The translations under genes were made by a program, and so were the position numbers. The notes under the pieces are model-generated. The model saw nothing but the letters and a program-made list of their open reading frames with translations. It did no database searches and was not told the origin of the DNA. Positions 49,898 to 57,957 of a stretch of 64,000 nt of DNA are shown one piece after another; the stretch's first letter is position 1, and each line of letters opens with the position of its first letter. The DNA comes from G963704535 sp963704535 (GTDB taxonomy: Bacteria > Chloroflexota > Chloroflexia > Chloroflexales > Roseiflexaceae), in assembly GCA_963704535.1 (NCBI GenBank), contig OY969916.1, forward strand, positions 5,332,001 through 5,396,000, written 5' to 3'.

Positions 49898-52800
49898 ATG
49901 ATGCGAAGGCAACACCTGTCGAGAGTCGCGGCACTCATGTTCCTCATGATAGTTGCCGCGCAGTTTGGCACGGCATCGGCGCAGGCCCGGCGAGGAGCAG
50001 CACTGCTTACTTCTCCTGCCACGATCGCGCCACCCGGAAGCACGCCTGGCGCGACATCTTCCAGCATCCGGCCTGCTTCGTCGGTATCGGCCGCGATCAA
50101 TTCCGCCGTCGCACCAACCCGGGCGGAATGTTTTATCTACGCCGTCGATCAGCAGGGCAACCGCAACGCGCAGCTCTTCACATTGGACCTGCGAGCGAAG
50201 GAGGTTCAGCCGCTCGGAGCGCCGCTGAAGGGTTACGATGTCGAGGGGATCGCTATTCATCCAACAACTCGCAGCCTGTATGCGACAACCAGTGAGCACA
50301 GCCGCCCACCCAGCCAGCTATTCACAGTTGATGGCCAGACGGGCACGTTAACGCTGGTCGGGGCTACGGGGTTCGAGGATGTCGCCGACATTGCCTTCCG
50401 CCCCACCGACGCGACCCTCTGGGGGTGGGCCGAGAATGTCGGGCTCATTCAGGTGGACACGGCGACGGGCGCGGGCACGCTCATATTCTCCAGTAAGCTT
50501 GAGGTTCAGGGGATGACCTGGAGTCAGGATGGCGCGGCGCTGTATGCGTCCGCCGGCCAACGGCTGTGGGTCTACGATCCCGCAAGTGGCACGTTCGCCA
50601 GGCGTGCCAGCAATCTTCCGAAGGGTACGACCGCGCTGGAGGTACGTCCTGATGGCCTGCTGCTTGGCGGGATCGACAAGGAGAATACGGTCGATATCTT
50701 TATCTATGACCCCACGGCGCAGCGCACCGTCACCCGCACCAGCCTATCTTCCAGCAGATACGATCCCGATGACATTGCCTGGTCGGGGACATGTGGTAAT
50801 CCAAGCCCCGGCGGCTCCGCCGATATGATCACTCTGGTCACTGTCGACAACACGCGCATTTGTACCGGCGACAGTGTGCTAGTGACCGTCGAAGCCCGCC
50901 ATCCTGAATCGCCTCAGGGGATGGTGGATATTTCAATCAACGGAGCGTGGGGCAGCCCGCGGTATCTGCAATTCAGCGGCCCTCCCGGCCCGCGCCTGAT
51001 CCAGGTTGTCGCGGCGACGCCCGAGAAGCACCTGGATACCGAGCAGGTGACGGTTGAGATCATCGCATGTGACGAAGCGCGGGAAACTCTCGATGTGACG
51101 TTACAGCCCAATCGTTTCCGGCAGCATGTCGTGGACTTTGTGGTTGCTAACGGCGCAGCGTTCGCCGGCCAAAGCCCGGCCTATGTCTGGGATTTCGGTG
51201 ATGGGCAGACCATCCAAACAGACGTGCCCTATGCGCCCCACGACTACAGCGAAGCGCTTGGCCGCGATACGCCCTACAGCGTCTTTCAGGCCACAATCAC
51301 CCTGCACCGACCGGGCATGCCGGCGCTGACGACGCACAAAACGGTTACTGTCTGGAACATGTACGGCTTCAACAAGCAGCGCGGCTTTCTCCAGCCACCT
51401 GTGGAGGCGGAGCGACAGTTGCGCTTGTCGGGCGGAGGCTTCACCGCGAACTACAGCGTCGAGAATCTGGAGGACGAGCTGATCCGTTTCACGTCGCGCC
51501 AACTGGAGTACCAGCTCTGCGCCGCCAACCAGGCTTCGATACCCCAGCCGCCCGAAAGCCTCGTCATCGAGATCGGCCCCAGGCAGCGCAGTACACTCCA
51601 GCTCGACGTGCCGGCCAGCGCCATCACCGGCGACATCTGTGGCCTGGCCCTTACTCTGAGCGGGCAGAGCGAGCGCGGCGTACCGGTCTATGCCAGCGCC
51701 TACTTCGATACACCACCCAATCCGGCCCTGGCCCAGCCCGTCGATAGCCAGGCGTTCCGGCAACTGCTCAACGACGTCGTCGCCCGCGGCCTGGTTGCCG
51801 ACCCTCGGCATGTCACCGAAGAAGAGCTGTACCGCCTGGCTCGCGAGGGAAAAATTGTCTTCCCGCTGCCATCCACGCAAACCGCTCACACGGTCGTCGA
51901 GACAGGCGCGCCCAAGCTGGCCGCAGTACAGCCCGCGGCTGGAGAGGATATCATTGGCCAGCCCTGTGCGGTCGGCGACCCGCCGCCGCGACCTGGGGTG
52001 ATCTGCGTGCCGAGCGGCAAGTGGACGCGGCCGGCGCCGCCGCGGCTCGCCAACGCCTACAAGGGCGACGCACTTCTCACGCCCGGCTGCGGCCTGATCG
52101 GCGCCCTGTTGAGCCAGGTCTCGCCACCGCAACACTTCTCGCACTCCGGCCTCATGGTCGAGGACTACTACCGGCTGCGTCACTCCACGGCGGTTGAGGA
52201 CCGCTACGCGGAGTTTAAGGTGCTCGAAGGGCTCGCGGGCCTCAGGGCTGATGTGGTACGTTACGGCTGGCCGGGCATCATCACCCAGTCGATCGACGAG
52301 ACCTTTAACGGCGAGGACTGGCTCGATCCAGAGACCGGAAAACTCTACTCCATCAAAGGCTTCTCTGCAAACCCACAACAGTGCGGCGAAGATTTGGAGC
52401 TGATCTCGACCACGGTTGTCAAGCCTGTGCCCGGCGCTGACCCCACCGTTCGCGATCGCCTCCGTGCGGCGGCCGATGCGGCTCTGGGCATCGAAGGGCA
52501 CTACCGCTTCTTCGCCTACAGCAATGCGGCAATTGCCACCGATCGTAGCTTTGATGCGCCGGCCGGATTGACGTGGACAACTCCTGAGGGCGAGCATTAC
52601 AACCCCTCGATCGCGACCGTCTGTTCCTCATTCATTTGGCATGCGCTGAAGACGGTCGGCATCACGCTCGAAGGCACGGTGCTGGAGGAAGAGGATGTGG
52701 TCCAAGGGGCGTGGCGCGATGGGGAGACCATGGATGGTCTCTACTACTACACCGAGGCCGAGCGCCGCGCCGGGGCGTACCATCTGTTCCAAAGTGTGTA

Positions 52801-53824
52801 CGACCTGGCGGCGGAGGAGGCCGGCTTTCTTGGCGACGTGGGCGAGTTCTTTGGCGGCGCGCTCACTCGTATCGGCAATCAGGTGACCAACTGCTTCGGC
52901 TTCGACAGCTGCGGCGCGACCGATCAACAGCGCTGGAAGAACCCAGGCCCCGGCCGAGCAGTGAGCCCCGACAACATTCTTTTCTGGGACTCGCCGGCCC
53001 AGGGTGGTGTCTACGGCTACAACGAGCCAATCGCCTACCGCGGTTCCGAGTATATCCAGCTTTCTCGCTGGGCGCCGAGCCCTGACACCGGAACCGTGAC
53101 GGGTCGAGTGCTCTACCAGGGCCAGCCAGTGGCAGGAGCCAGCGTGAGGGTCGCTGGGCTCGAACTGGTCACTGGCCCCGATGGGAGCTTTGCCGACAAC
53201 CTCGTGCCCGCGGGCCGCTACGAGATCGTCGCGGCGAAGACCGTCGATGGCGTGGTGCTCGAGACGCGCGCCGAGGTGACTATCGTCGCCGGTGCGACCA
53301 CGACGATCGACCTCGTGCTCCAGCCGCTACCCGACTACTTCCGGCGACTGACGATCACCGGCAGCGCGTTTATCGTGGACGATGAGTTTTTCGAAGATGA
53401 GACCGGAAGGCTCGATATCAACGAAACGCGCAACCTCGACCCATTCAACCGGCGCACTGAGTTCCAGCTCAACAAGTGTGTCGGCGGCGAAGTTCGCATC
53501 GAGATCGACGTGCGGCTGCGGCTGGAGGACGACAACAGCTCGGTCGCCGTCACAGGTGAGGCACGGATGTACGAAGGCACGAGTTGCAGTACTGACGAGC
53601 GGGAGGACAGCGAAACCTTCGCGCTCAATCTCGCTCCGGGAGCCTCACAGTCAGTAAGAATCCACCTCGATAACACTGAGTTCGCCGGCGGCGACACAGC
53701 GGATATTGAGTTCGTCGTCCTGAACGGCCGGCAGACCGTGGCGATCGTAGCTGATGGCACCACGGAGCGTGGACAGAGTCAAGCTCATTCGATATCATCC
53801 ATCGAACCCTCCCGCTTCGAGTAG
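49898..53824 (+). CDS. Large exported multidomain protein: beta-propeller, PKD-like, permuted papain-like and carboxypeptidase-regulatory domains
   Basis: A 1308-aa protein, GGAGG three bases before ATG 49898 (a second ATG follows). Signal peptide LMFLMIVAAQFGTASAQA. Residues 70-310 look like a beta-propeller (LFTLDLRAKEVQPLG, MTWSQDGAALYASAG). A PKD-like segment is at about 430 (YVWDFGDGQTIQ). At about 730 HFSHSGLMVEDYY and at about 908 TVCSSFIWHALK give a His-first, Cys-later order like the permuted NlpC/P60 (YiiX/C92) papain-like enzymes, known to cut amide or ester bonds in peptidoglycan or lipid. Around 1067-1140 is a carboxypeptidase-regulatory domain (GRVLYQGQPVAGASVRVAG). The tail is unassigned. 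The catalytic call is by pattern. Confidence 0.65.
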   Translation: MMRRQHLSRVAALMFLMIVAAQFGTASAQARRGAALLTSPATIAPPGSTPGATSSSIRPASSVSAAINSAVAPTRAECFIYAVDQQGNRNAQLFTLDLRAKEVQPLGAPLKGYDVEGIAIHPTTRSLYATTSEHSRPPSQLFTVDGQTGTLTLVGATGFEDVADIAFRPTDATLWGWAENVGLIQVDTATGAGTLIFSSKLEVQGMTWSQDGAALYASAGQRLWVYDPASGTFARRASNLPKGTTALEVRPDGLLLGGIDKENTVDIFIYDPTAQRTVTRTSLSSSRYDPDDIAWSGTCGNPSPGGSADMITLVTVDNTRICTGDSVLVTVEARHPESPQGMVDISINGAWGSPRYLQFSGPPGPRLIQVVAATPEKHLDTEQVTVEIIACDEARETLDVTLQPNRFRQHVVDFVVANGAAFAGQSPAYVWDFGDGQTIQTDVPYAPHDYSEALGRDTPYSVFQATITLHRPGMPALTTHKTVTVWNMYGFNKQRGFLQPPVEAERQLRLSGGGFTANYSVENLEDELIRFTSRQLEYQLCAANQASIPQPPESLVIEIGPRQRSTLQLDVPASAITGDICGLALTLSGQSERGVPVYASAYFDTPPNPALAQPVDSQAFRQLLNDVVARGLVADPRHVTEEELYRLAREGKIVFPLPSTQTAHTVVETGAPKLAAVQPAAGEDIIGQPCAVGDPPPRPGVICVPSGKWTRPAPPRLANAYKGDALLTPGCGLIGALLSQVSPPQHFSHSGLMVEDYYRLRHSTAVEDRYAEFKVLEGLAGLRADVVRYGWPGIITQSIDETFNGEDWLDPETGKLYSIKGFSANPQQCGEDLELISTTVVKPVPGADPTVRDRLRAAADAALGIEGHYRFFAYSNAAIATDRSFDAPAGLTWTTPEGEHYNPSIATVCSSFIWHALKTVGITLEGTVLEEEDVVQGAWRDGETMDGLYYYTEAERRAGAYHLFQSVYDLAAEEAGFLGDVGEFFGGALTRIGNQVTNCFGFDSCGATDQQRWKNPGPGRAVSPDNILFWDSPAQGGVYGYNEPIAYRGSEYIQLSRWAPSPDTGTVTGRVLYQGQPVAGASVRVAGLELVTGPDGSFADNLVPAGRYEIVAAKTVDGVVLETRAEVTIVAGATTTIDLVLQPLPDYFRRLTITGSAFIVDDEFFEDETGRLDINETRNLDPFNRRTEFQLNKCVGGEVRIEIDVRLRLEDDNSSVAVTGEARMYEGTSCSTDEREDSETFALNLAPGASQSVRIHLDNTEFAGGDTADIEFVVLNGRQTVAIVADGTTERGQSQAHSISSIEPSRFE

Positions 53825-53833
53825 TCTCTGGTA

Positions 53834-53887
53834 GGAGACAGCCGACCCAGGTGCAGCGTTCGCTGCGCCTGGGCCGGCTGTCTCCTC
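53834..53887 (+). terminator. Terminator closing the protease cluster
   Basis: GGAGACAGCCG pairs with CGGCTGTCTCC outside CCCAGGTGCAGCG / CGCTGCGCCTGGG with a TT-rich tip. A long stable hairpin nine bases after the stop codon. Confidence 0.7.
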
Positions 53888-53892
53888 CAAAG

Positions 53893-53990
53893 TTTCACGG
53901 AAGACTTTTCGCTTTACACTATGGATTAAAAGGCCCAAAAGGCTGCCCCTTCAAAACCTCCTTTTCCAGGAGTGTAAAGCGTCAGGACTA
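53893..53990. repeat. Palindromic repeat family A, diverged copy
   Basis: CTTTACACTATGG ... CCAGGAGTGTAAAG frame a degenerate AAGGCTGCCCCTT core. It ends at the stop codon of the ferritin-like gene on the other strand. Confidence 0.6.
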
Positions 53991-54704
53991 GAACACGCTT
54001 GTGAACGGCGGGACCGCCTGAGCCTTGACGCCGCCAAGCGCCTGGCTGACTTTGTCCTTACCGGGGTAGCTCACCGGCCCGATGAAGCCCGACCCGGCGC
54101 TCAGGAATGGTGCAAGCGTGGGCACGGCGTCGGAAACATTGTAGTAGATCGGCAGCGCCAGCGAGATATTGTTCGGCACGAATCCGCCGATATCGCGCGC
54201 CAGCGCCAGGTGCTGCGCCTCGATGCATGCCACCTGCGCCGCCGTCGCCGCGAGCCGCGGGTTGCCAAGCTCGGCGAAACGGCGTGTCGCAGCCAGGTAG
54301 GCACCGATAAACGCTGTCTCGGCGGTCGTGGTAATATTGACGAACACCGCCGAGTCGGAGAGCAGGTTGGCAGGCACATAGAAGTTGCTGGTCAACGATT
54401 GGCCGCCATTGGCGTTGAGGAAGTCGAGATGCTGCTGCTCGGCGTCAAGCGCGAGCTTGAGGTAGAGCACATCCGCGTCGTCGAGCGCGAAGGTGCGAGC
54501 GGTCAGCGCGCTGTAGTAGTGCGTCACCGCCAGCGTCTCGGCCGTCGCGGCCAGGTTCAGGATGGTCTGGACGCTATCCATACTATCATGGGCGGCCAAG
54601 GCGGTGCTCACCCCGAATGCGCTGGCAAAGCTTGCCGCCGCGATGCCGCCGCCAACTCCGGCAGCTCCTTTTAGAAAGCCTCGACAATTCATTCCGCTTG
54701 TCAT
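53988..54704 (-). CDS. Exported ferritin-like domain protein
   Basis: A 238-aa protein. The N-terminus NCRGFLKGAAGVGGGIAAAS resembles a Tat-type signal in which the twin arginine is reduced to Cys-Arg, then a hydrophobic stretch to AALAAHDS. The mature part is a four-helix ferritin-like domain of the PCC13-62 desiccation/DUF4439-like type: TAETLAVTHYYSAL, YLKLALDAEQQHLDFLNANG, TTTAETAFIGAYLAATRRFAE and AQVACIEAQHLALARDIGG. The E-x2-H-like pairs (AEQQHL, IEAQHL) could bind a di-iron centre. Secretion by Tat or Sec is uncertain. It is transcribed convergently with the protease cluster and divergently from moxR. Confidence 0.8.
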   Translation of the reverse strand: MTSGMNCRGFLKGAAGVGGGIAAASFASAFGVSTALAAHDSMDSVQTILNLAATAETLAVTHYYSALTARTFALDDADVLYLKLALDAEQQHLDFLNANGGQSLTSNFYVPANLLSDSAVFVNITTTAETAFIGAYLAATRRFAELGNPRLAATAAQVACIEAQHLALARDIGGFVPNNISLALPIYYNVSDAVPTLAPFLSAGSGFIGPVSYPGKDKVSQALGGVKAQAVPPFTSVF

Positions 54705-54819
54705 CAGGATTACCCTTTCTTCTCAATAAGATCCCTCTTAACTGGCTATACGTGAATGTTGTGACTGTGGATCTCTCAGACACTGTGTGACATGCCCATT
54801 CGTTGCAGGAGTTCCGTGG

Positions 54820-54870
54820 TTGAAAGAGGTTCTTGAGAGGCTGCCCCTCAAACTCCCCTTTCAAAATGTA
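54820..54870. repeat. Palindromic repeat family B, partial
   Basis: TTGAAAGAGGTTCTTGAGAGG and CTGCCCCTCAAACTCCCCTT lie just upstream of the moxR promoter. Confidence 0.6.
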
Positions 54871-54873
54871 CGC

Positions 54874-54902
54874 TTGTCAAGCGGCGCCGACGCCTCTATA
54901 AT
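54874..54902 (+). promoter_or_regulatory. moxR promoter
   Basis: TTGTCA (54874-54879), 17 bases, TATAAT (54897-54902). About 48 bases before the GTG start; a strong match. Confidence 0.75.
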
Positions 54903-54949
54903 GCTTGCGCTCACGCACACACTATAACGACGGGAGGTCGATCGTCCAC

Positions 54950-55900
54950 GTGGCAACCATCGACGATATCCAGCAATTTGCCGCTACGATGCGCGCCAAC
55001 GTCGCGCGGGTGATCGTCGGCAAGGCCGCCGCGGTCGATCTGCTGCTGGTCGCGCTGCTGTGCGGCGGGCACGCACTCCTGGAGGATGTGCCGGGGGTCG
55101 GCAAGACCATGCTGGCGCGGGCGCTGGCTGCCTCGCTGGGCCTCAGCTTTCGGCGCCTGCAATGCACGCCGGACCTGCTCCCCAACGACGTGCTGGGAGT
55201 CTCGATCTACCGCCAAGATGAAGGCACCTTTGTCTTTCAGCCCGGCCCGATCTTCGCCAACATCCTGCTGGCCGACGAGATCAACCGGGCGACACCGCGC
55301 ACCCAGAGCGCGCTGCTGGAGGCGATGGGCGAGGGCCAGGTGACGGTGGACGGCGTCACCCGCACGCTGAGCCAGCCGTTTCTGGTGCTGGCGACCCAGA
55401 ACCCGATCGAGTTTGAGGGCACCTTTCCGCTGCCGGAGGCGCAGCTCGACCGCTTCCTGGTCGAGATCACCCTCGGCTACCCGACCCCCGACGAGGAAGC
55501 GCAGATGCTGCAAGCGCTGGAGGGCGCCCACCCGATCGGGACACTCGGCCAGGTGGTCGAGGGCCAGCACCTGCCTGAGCTTCAGCAGGTGATCTGGGGC
55601 GTCCATGTCGACCATTCGCTGCGCGACTACATTATTCGCCTGGCCGGCGCCACCCGCCGCCACCCCGACCTGGCGCTGGGTGCCAGCCCGCGCGCGACGT
55701 TCGCGCTGTTCCGGGCGACCCAGGCGACCGCCGCGCTGGCCGGGCGCGACTACGCCATCCCCGACGATATCAAGGGCCTGGCACCGCCACTCTGGCGCCA
55801 CCGGCTGCTGCTGCGGCCGGAGAGCGCCCTGCGCGGCCGCAGTGCCGCCGCCATCCTGGAGAGCATCCTGGCCGAAACGACTCTAGAAATTGAAAATTGA
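54950..55900 (+). CDS. MoxR-family AAA+ ATPase
   Basis: A 316-aa ATPase from GTG 54950; GGGAGG is 12 bases upstream, a little far, but no closer in-frame start exists. Walker A DVPGVGKTML, Walker B ILLADEINRATPR, sensor 1 FLVLATQNPIEFEGTFPLPE, and LDRFLVEITLGYP are all diagnostic. MoxR proteins act as chaperones that help insert cofactors or assemble VWA-domain and envelope complexes. It is followed by a DUF58 gene, the usual partner; the DUF4129 transglutaminase-type partner seen elsewhere lies at 25110. Confidence 0.93.
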   Translation: MATIDDIQQFAATMRANVARVIVGKAAAVDLLLVALLCGGHALLEDVPGVGKTMLARALAASLGLSFRRLQCTPDLLPNDVLGVSIYRQDEGTFVFQPGPIFANILLADEINRATPRTQSALLEAMGEGQVTVDGVTRTLSQPFLVLATQNPIEFEGTFPLPEAQLDRFLVEITLGYPTPDEEAQMLQALEGAHPIGTLGQVVEGQHLPELQQVIWGVHVDHSLRDYIIRLAGATRRHPDLALGASPRATFALFRATQATAALAGRDYAIPDDIKGLAPPLWRHRLLLRPESALRGRSAAAILESILAETTLEIEN

Positions 55901-55906
55901 GAACGC

Positions 55907-55985
55907 AATGCGGGACCTTTTTACAATAGTGGGTGGGGGAGACTGAGGGGGCAGCCCCCTCAGTCTCCCCTTTTTTTCCAGAACT
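55907..55985. repeat. Palindromic repeat family A, partial
   Basis: TTTTTACAATAGTGGGTGGG, GAGACTGAGGGGGCAGCCCC with its complement, and TTTTTTTCCAGAACTATT. It replaces the region where the DUF58 ribosome site should be. Confidence 0.7.
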
Positions 55986-55988
55986 ATT

Positions 55989-57156
55989 ATGAACGATCTG
56001 TTCTGGCTGACCATCGTCCTGTTTGTGATCGCGGCCGCGCTTCGGAGCGAGTTGTTTTTTTATCTGCTCTACGTCGTGGTGGGGTTGCAGGGGCTGGCGC
56101 GCATCTGGCAGCGGCAGAACACGCGCCGGCTGGTGTGGCGGCGGCGCGCGCCCCTGGCGGCCTTCCCCGGCGAGCAGGTCAAAGTTGAGGTCGAGATCAC
56201 CAACGACGGGCTGCTGCCGCTGCCCTGGGTCGCGCTGCACGAGAGCCTGCCGGCGGCCCTCCACACCCCGCCCATGATTCGCGAGGTGCTCTCGCTCGGC
56301 GCGGGCGAGCGGCACACCCTAACCTACACGCTAGTCGCGCACCGGCGTGGCTACTATCAGGCTGGGGCCGATCTCGCTCCGCACCGGCGACGTGCTTGGG
56401 CTCGGCGAGAGCACGCTGGTCGGCAAGCAGCCCGACGCGCTCACCATCTACCCAAGCGTGCTGCCGCTGGCCGAGCTGGGCCTCCCCGCGTCGCTGCCCT
56501 ACGGGACACTCCCAGCCACCCAGCGCCTGTTCAGCGATCCGGCCCGCCCGAACGGCGTGCGCCCCTACCAGCCAGCCGACGGCGTGCGCCGGATCGACTG
56601 GAAGACGACCGCCCATGCCGGGACGCCGCAGGTGCGCCGCTACCAGCCGGCGATCGCGCTCGAGACGCTGGTTGCGCTGGCCTTCTCGCGCCAGGAGTAC
56701 GGCGACCGCTACGCGTACGATATCATGGAGCGCGCGCTCGTCGCCGCAGCCTCGATCGCCGCACACCTGGTCGCGCAGCGCCAGCCGGTCGGCCTCTGCA
56801 CGACCGGCCACGACCCGGCTGCTGGCGGGCCGGCGGCGCCGCTGCCGGTGGCGCCCGGCCGCGCGCACCTGATCGAAGTCCTGGGCGCGCTCGGTCGGCT
56901 TGAGCCGGCCGCCAGCGGCGCGCTGGCGCCGCTGATCTGGCAGGCCGGCGGGCGCCTGGGCTGGGGCAGCACAGTCGTCGTGATCACCGGCCAGCGCGGA
57001 AGCGAGCTGATCGAGGCGCTGCTGCCACTGAAGCGGCGCGGCCTCAATATCGCCCTGGTGATCACCGAGCCGACCGCCGACGAGTTGGGGCTGCCACGCA
57101 AGCATGGCATCGCGACGTATGGGCTGTGGCGGGATGGACGACCGTCGCCGGGGTAG
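55989..57156 (+). CDS. DUF58 domain protein (single-base frameshift in this sequence)
   Basis: First frame: two adjoining membrane segments (FWLTIVLFVIAAAL, LFFYLLYVVVGLQGLA) and a beta-rich region to HRRGYYQ near 56360. Second frame: LGPISLRTGDVLGLGE onward with the DUF58 core GVRPYQPADGVRRIDWKTTA to the stop at 57156. Removing one base at 56361 (CAGGCTGGGG to CAGCTGGGG) joins them into about 388 aa. DUF58 proteins pair with MoxR ATPases and usually have a VWA-like fold; the job here is unknown but is probably in the envelope. There is no visible ribosome site, and coupling from moxR across the repeat is unlikely. Confidence 0.82.
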
Positions 57157-57191
57157 GGCTGCGAACGAGCGCGCAGGAACGCCAGGGCGAG

Positions 57192-57209
57192 TATAATACA
57201 GGTATTATA
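57192..57209. promoter_or_regulatory. Palindromic operator over the antitoxin promoter
   Basis: TATAATAC-AG-GTATTATA, a perfect 8-2-8 inverted repeat whose left half is itself a TATAAT box, 18 bases before the antitoxin start. Placement fits autoregulation by the toxin-antitoxin complex. No good -35 box is seen. Confidence 0.65.
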
Positions 57210-57226
57210 GCCCAAGGAGCAGCGCA

Positions 57227-57547
57227 ATGACCAAGATCATCGAAGCTGTTTATGAGCAGGGCGCGCTCAGGATCGAGGATACCAGCGGCCTGAAGGAGCA
57301 TCAGCGCTACCGCGTGATCGTGGAGGAGATTACCGAGCCGCCGGCGCCCAGCGACCCGGCGCTCGCGGCCGAGATCGCCCGCAGGACGACGGTGCTGCCG
57401 GATGGGCGGCGGATCGTACGATTGATGGGACTATTTGATCGGGGCGATCCTGGTCCTAGTTACGAGGAGATAGAGTTTGCCCTGGAGGAATTTCGCCAGG
57501 AGCAAGCGAAGGAGTGGGATGAGCTTTACGGGTCGGAGCAGGACTGA
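57227..57547 (+). CDS. DUF104-type antitoxin
   Basis: A 106-aa protein, RBS AAGGAG. The N-terminal 35 residues, IIEAVYEQGALRIEDTSGLKE and RYRVIVEEI, match the DUF104 (AF2212/PG0164-like) small beta-barrel found as antitoxin of PIN-domain toxins. The C-terminal part is acidic and helical (YEEIEFALEEFRQEQAKEWD), suited to wrapping the toxin. Its stop codon overlaps the toxin start by one base (TGATG). A palindrome lies over its promoter. Confidence 0.82.
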   Translation: MTKIIEAVYEQGALRIEDTSGLKEHQRYRVIVEEITEPPAPSDPALAAEIARRTTVLPDGRRIVRLMGLFDRGDPGPSYEEIEFALEEFRQEQAKEWDELYGSEQD

Positions 57548-57948
57548 TGGAATATGTGATTGACACCCATCCGCTCGTCTGGTCGCTGTTTGCTCAACAT
57601 CGCCTGAGTACTCATACGCGAGATATTTTTCAACAAACAGAACTTGGTGCCCATCGAATCGTCGTTCCTGCGATCGTGGTCGCTGAACTGATCATGGTGG
57701 TCGAAAAGCGACGCGTTTCAGCAACACTACCTGAACTCTTCGTGTCCTTGACCTCGCTGCAAGGGTCGAGTAGCTATCAGTTTTTGCCTCTGCTCCCTGA
57801 AACTGTCATTAATAGCCACACCCTCACCGCCATCCCTGACATCTTTGATCGCCTGATTGTTGCCGAGGCGCTCCGGTTGGGGTTGCCGCTCATCACGCGC
57901 GATGCCACCATCGCTGGGGTTGGGCTGGTACGTACGGTGTGGGATTAG
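57547..57948 (+). CDS. PIN-domain ribonuclease toxin, VapC-like
   Basis: A 133-aa PIN protein. The acidic active site is present: Asp in YVIDTHPLVWSL, Glu in VVAELIMVVE, and Asp residues in IPDIFDRLIVAEALRLG and LITRDATI. VapC-type toxins cut tRNA or rRNA. It overlaps the antitoxin gene by one base and is followed after nine bases by psuG, so psuG may be on the same transcript. The toxin looks complete. Confidence 0.9.
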   Translation: MEYVIDTHPLVWSLFAQHRLSTHTRDIFQQTELGAHRIVVPAIVVAELIMVVEKRRVSATLPELFVSLTSLQGSSSYQFLPLLPETVINSHTLTAIPDIFDRLIVAEALRLGLPLITRDATIAGVGLVRTVWD

Positions 57949-57957
57949 GCAAACCAC

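Noticed and set aside
51101..52597. A 498-codon minus-strand frame within the large exported protein gene
   Set aside because: Antisense to a gene with a signal peptide and recognisable domains; no ribosome site and no domain of its own.
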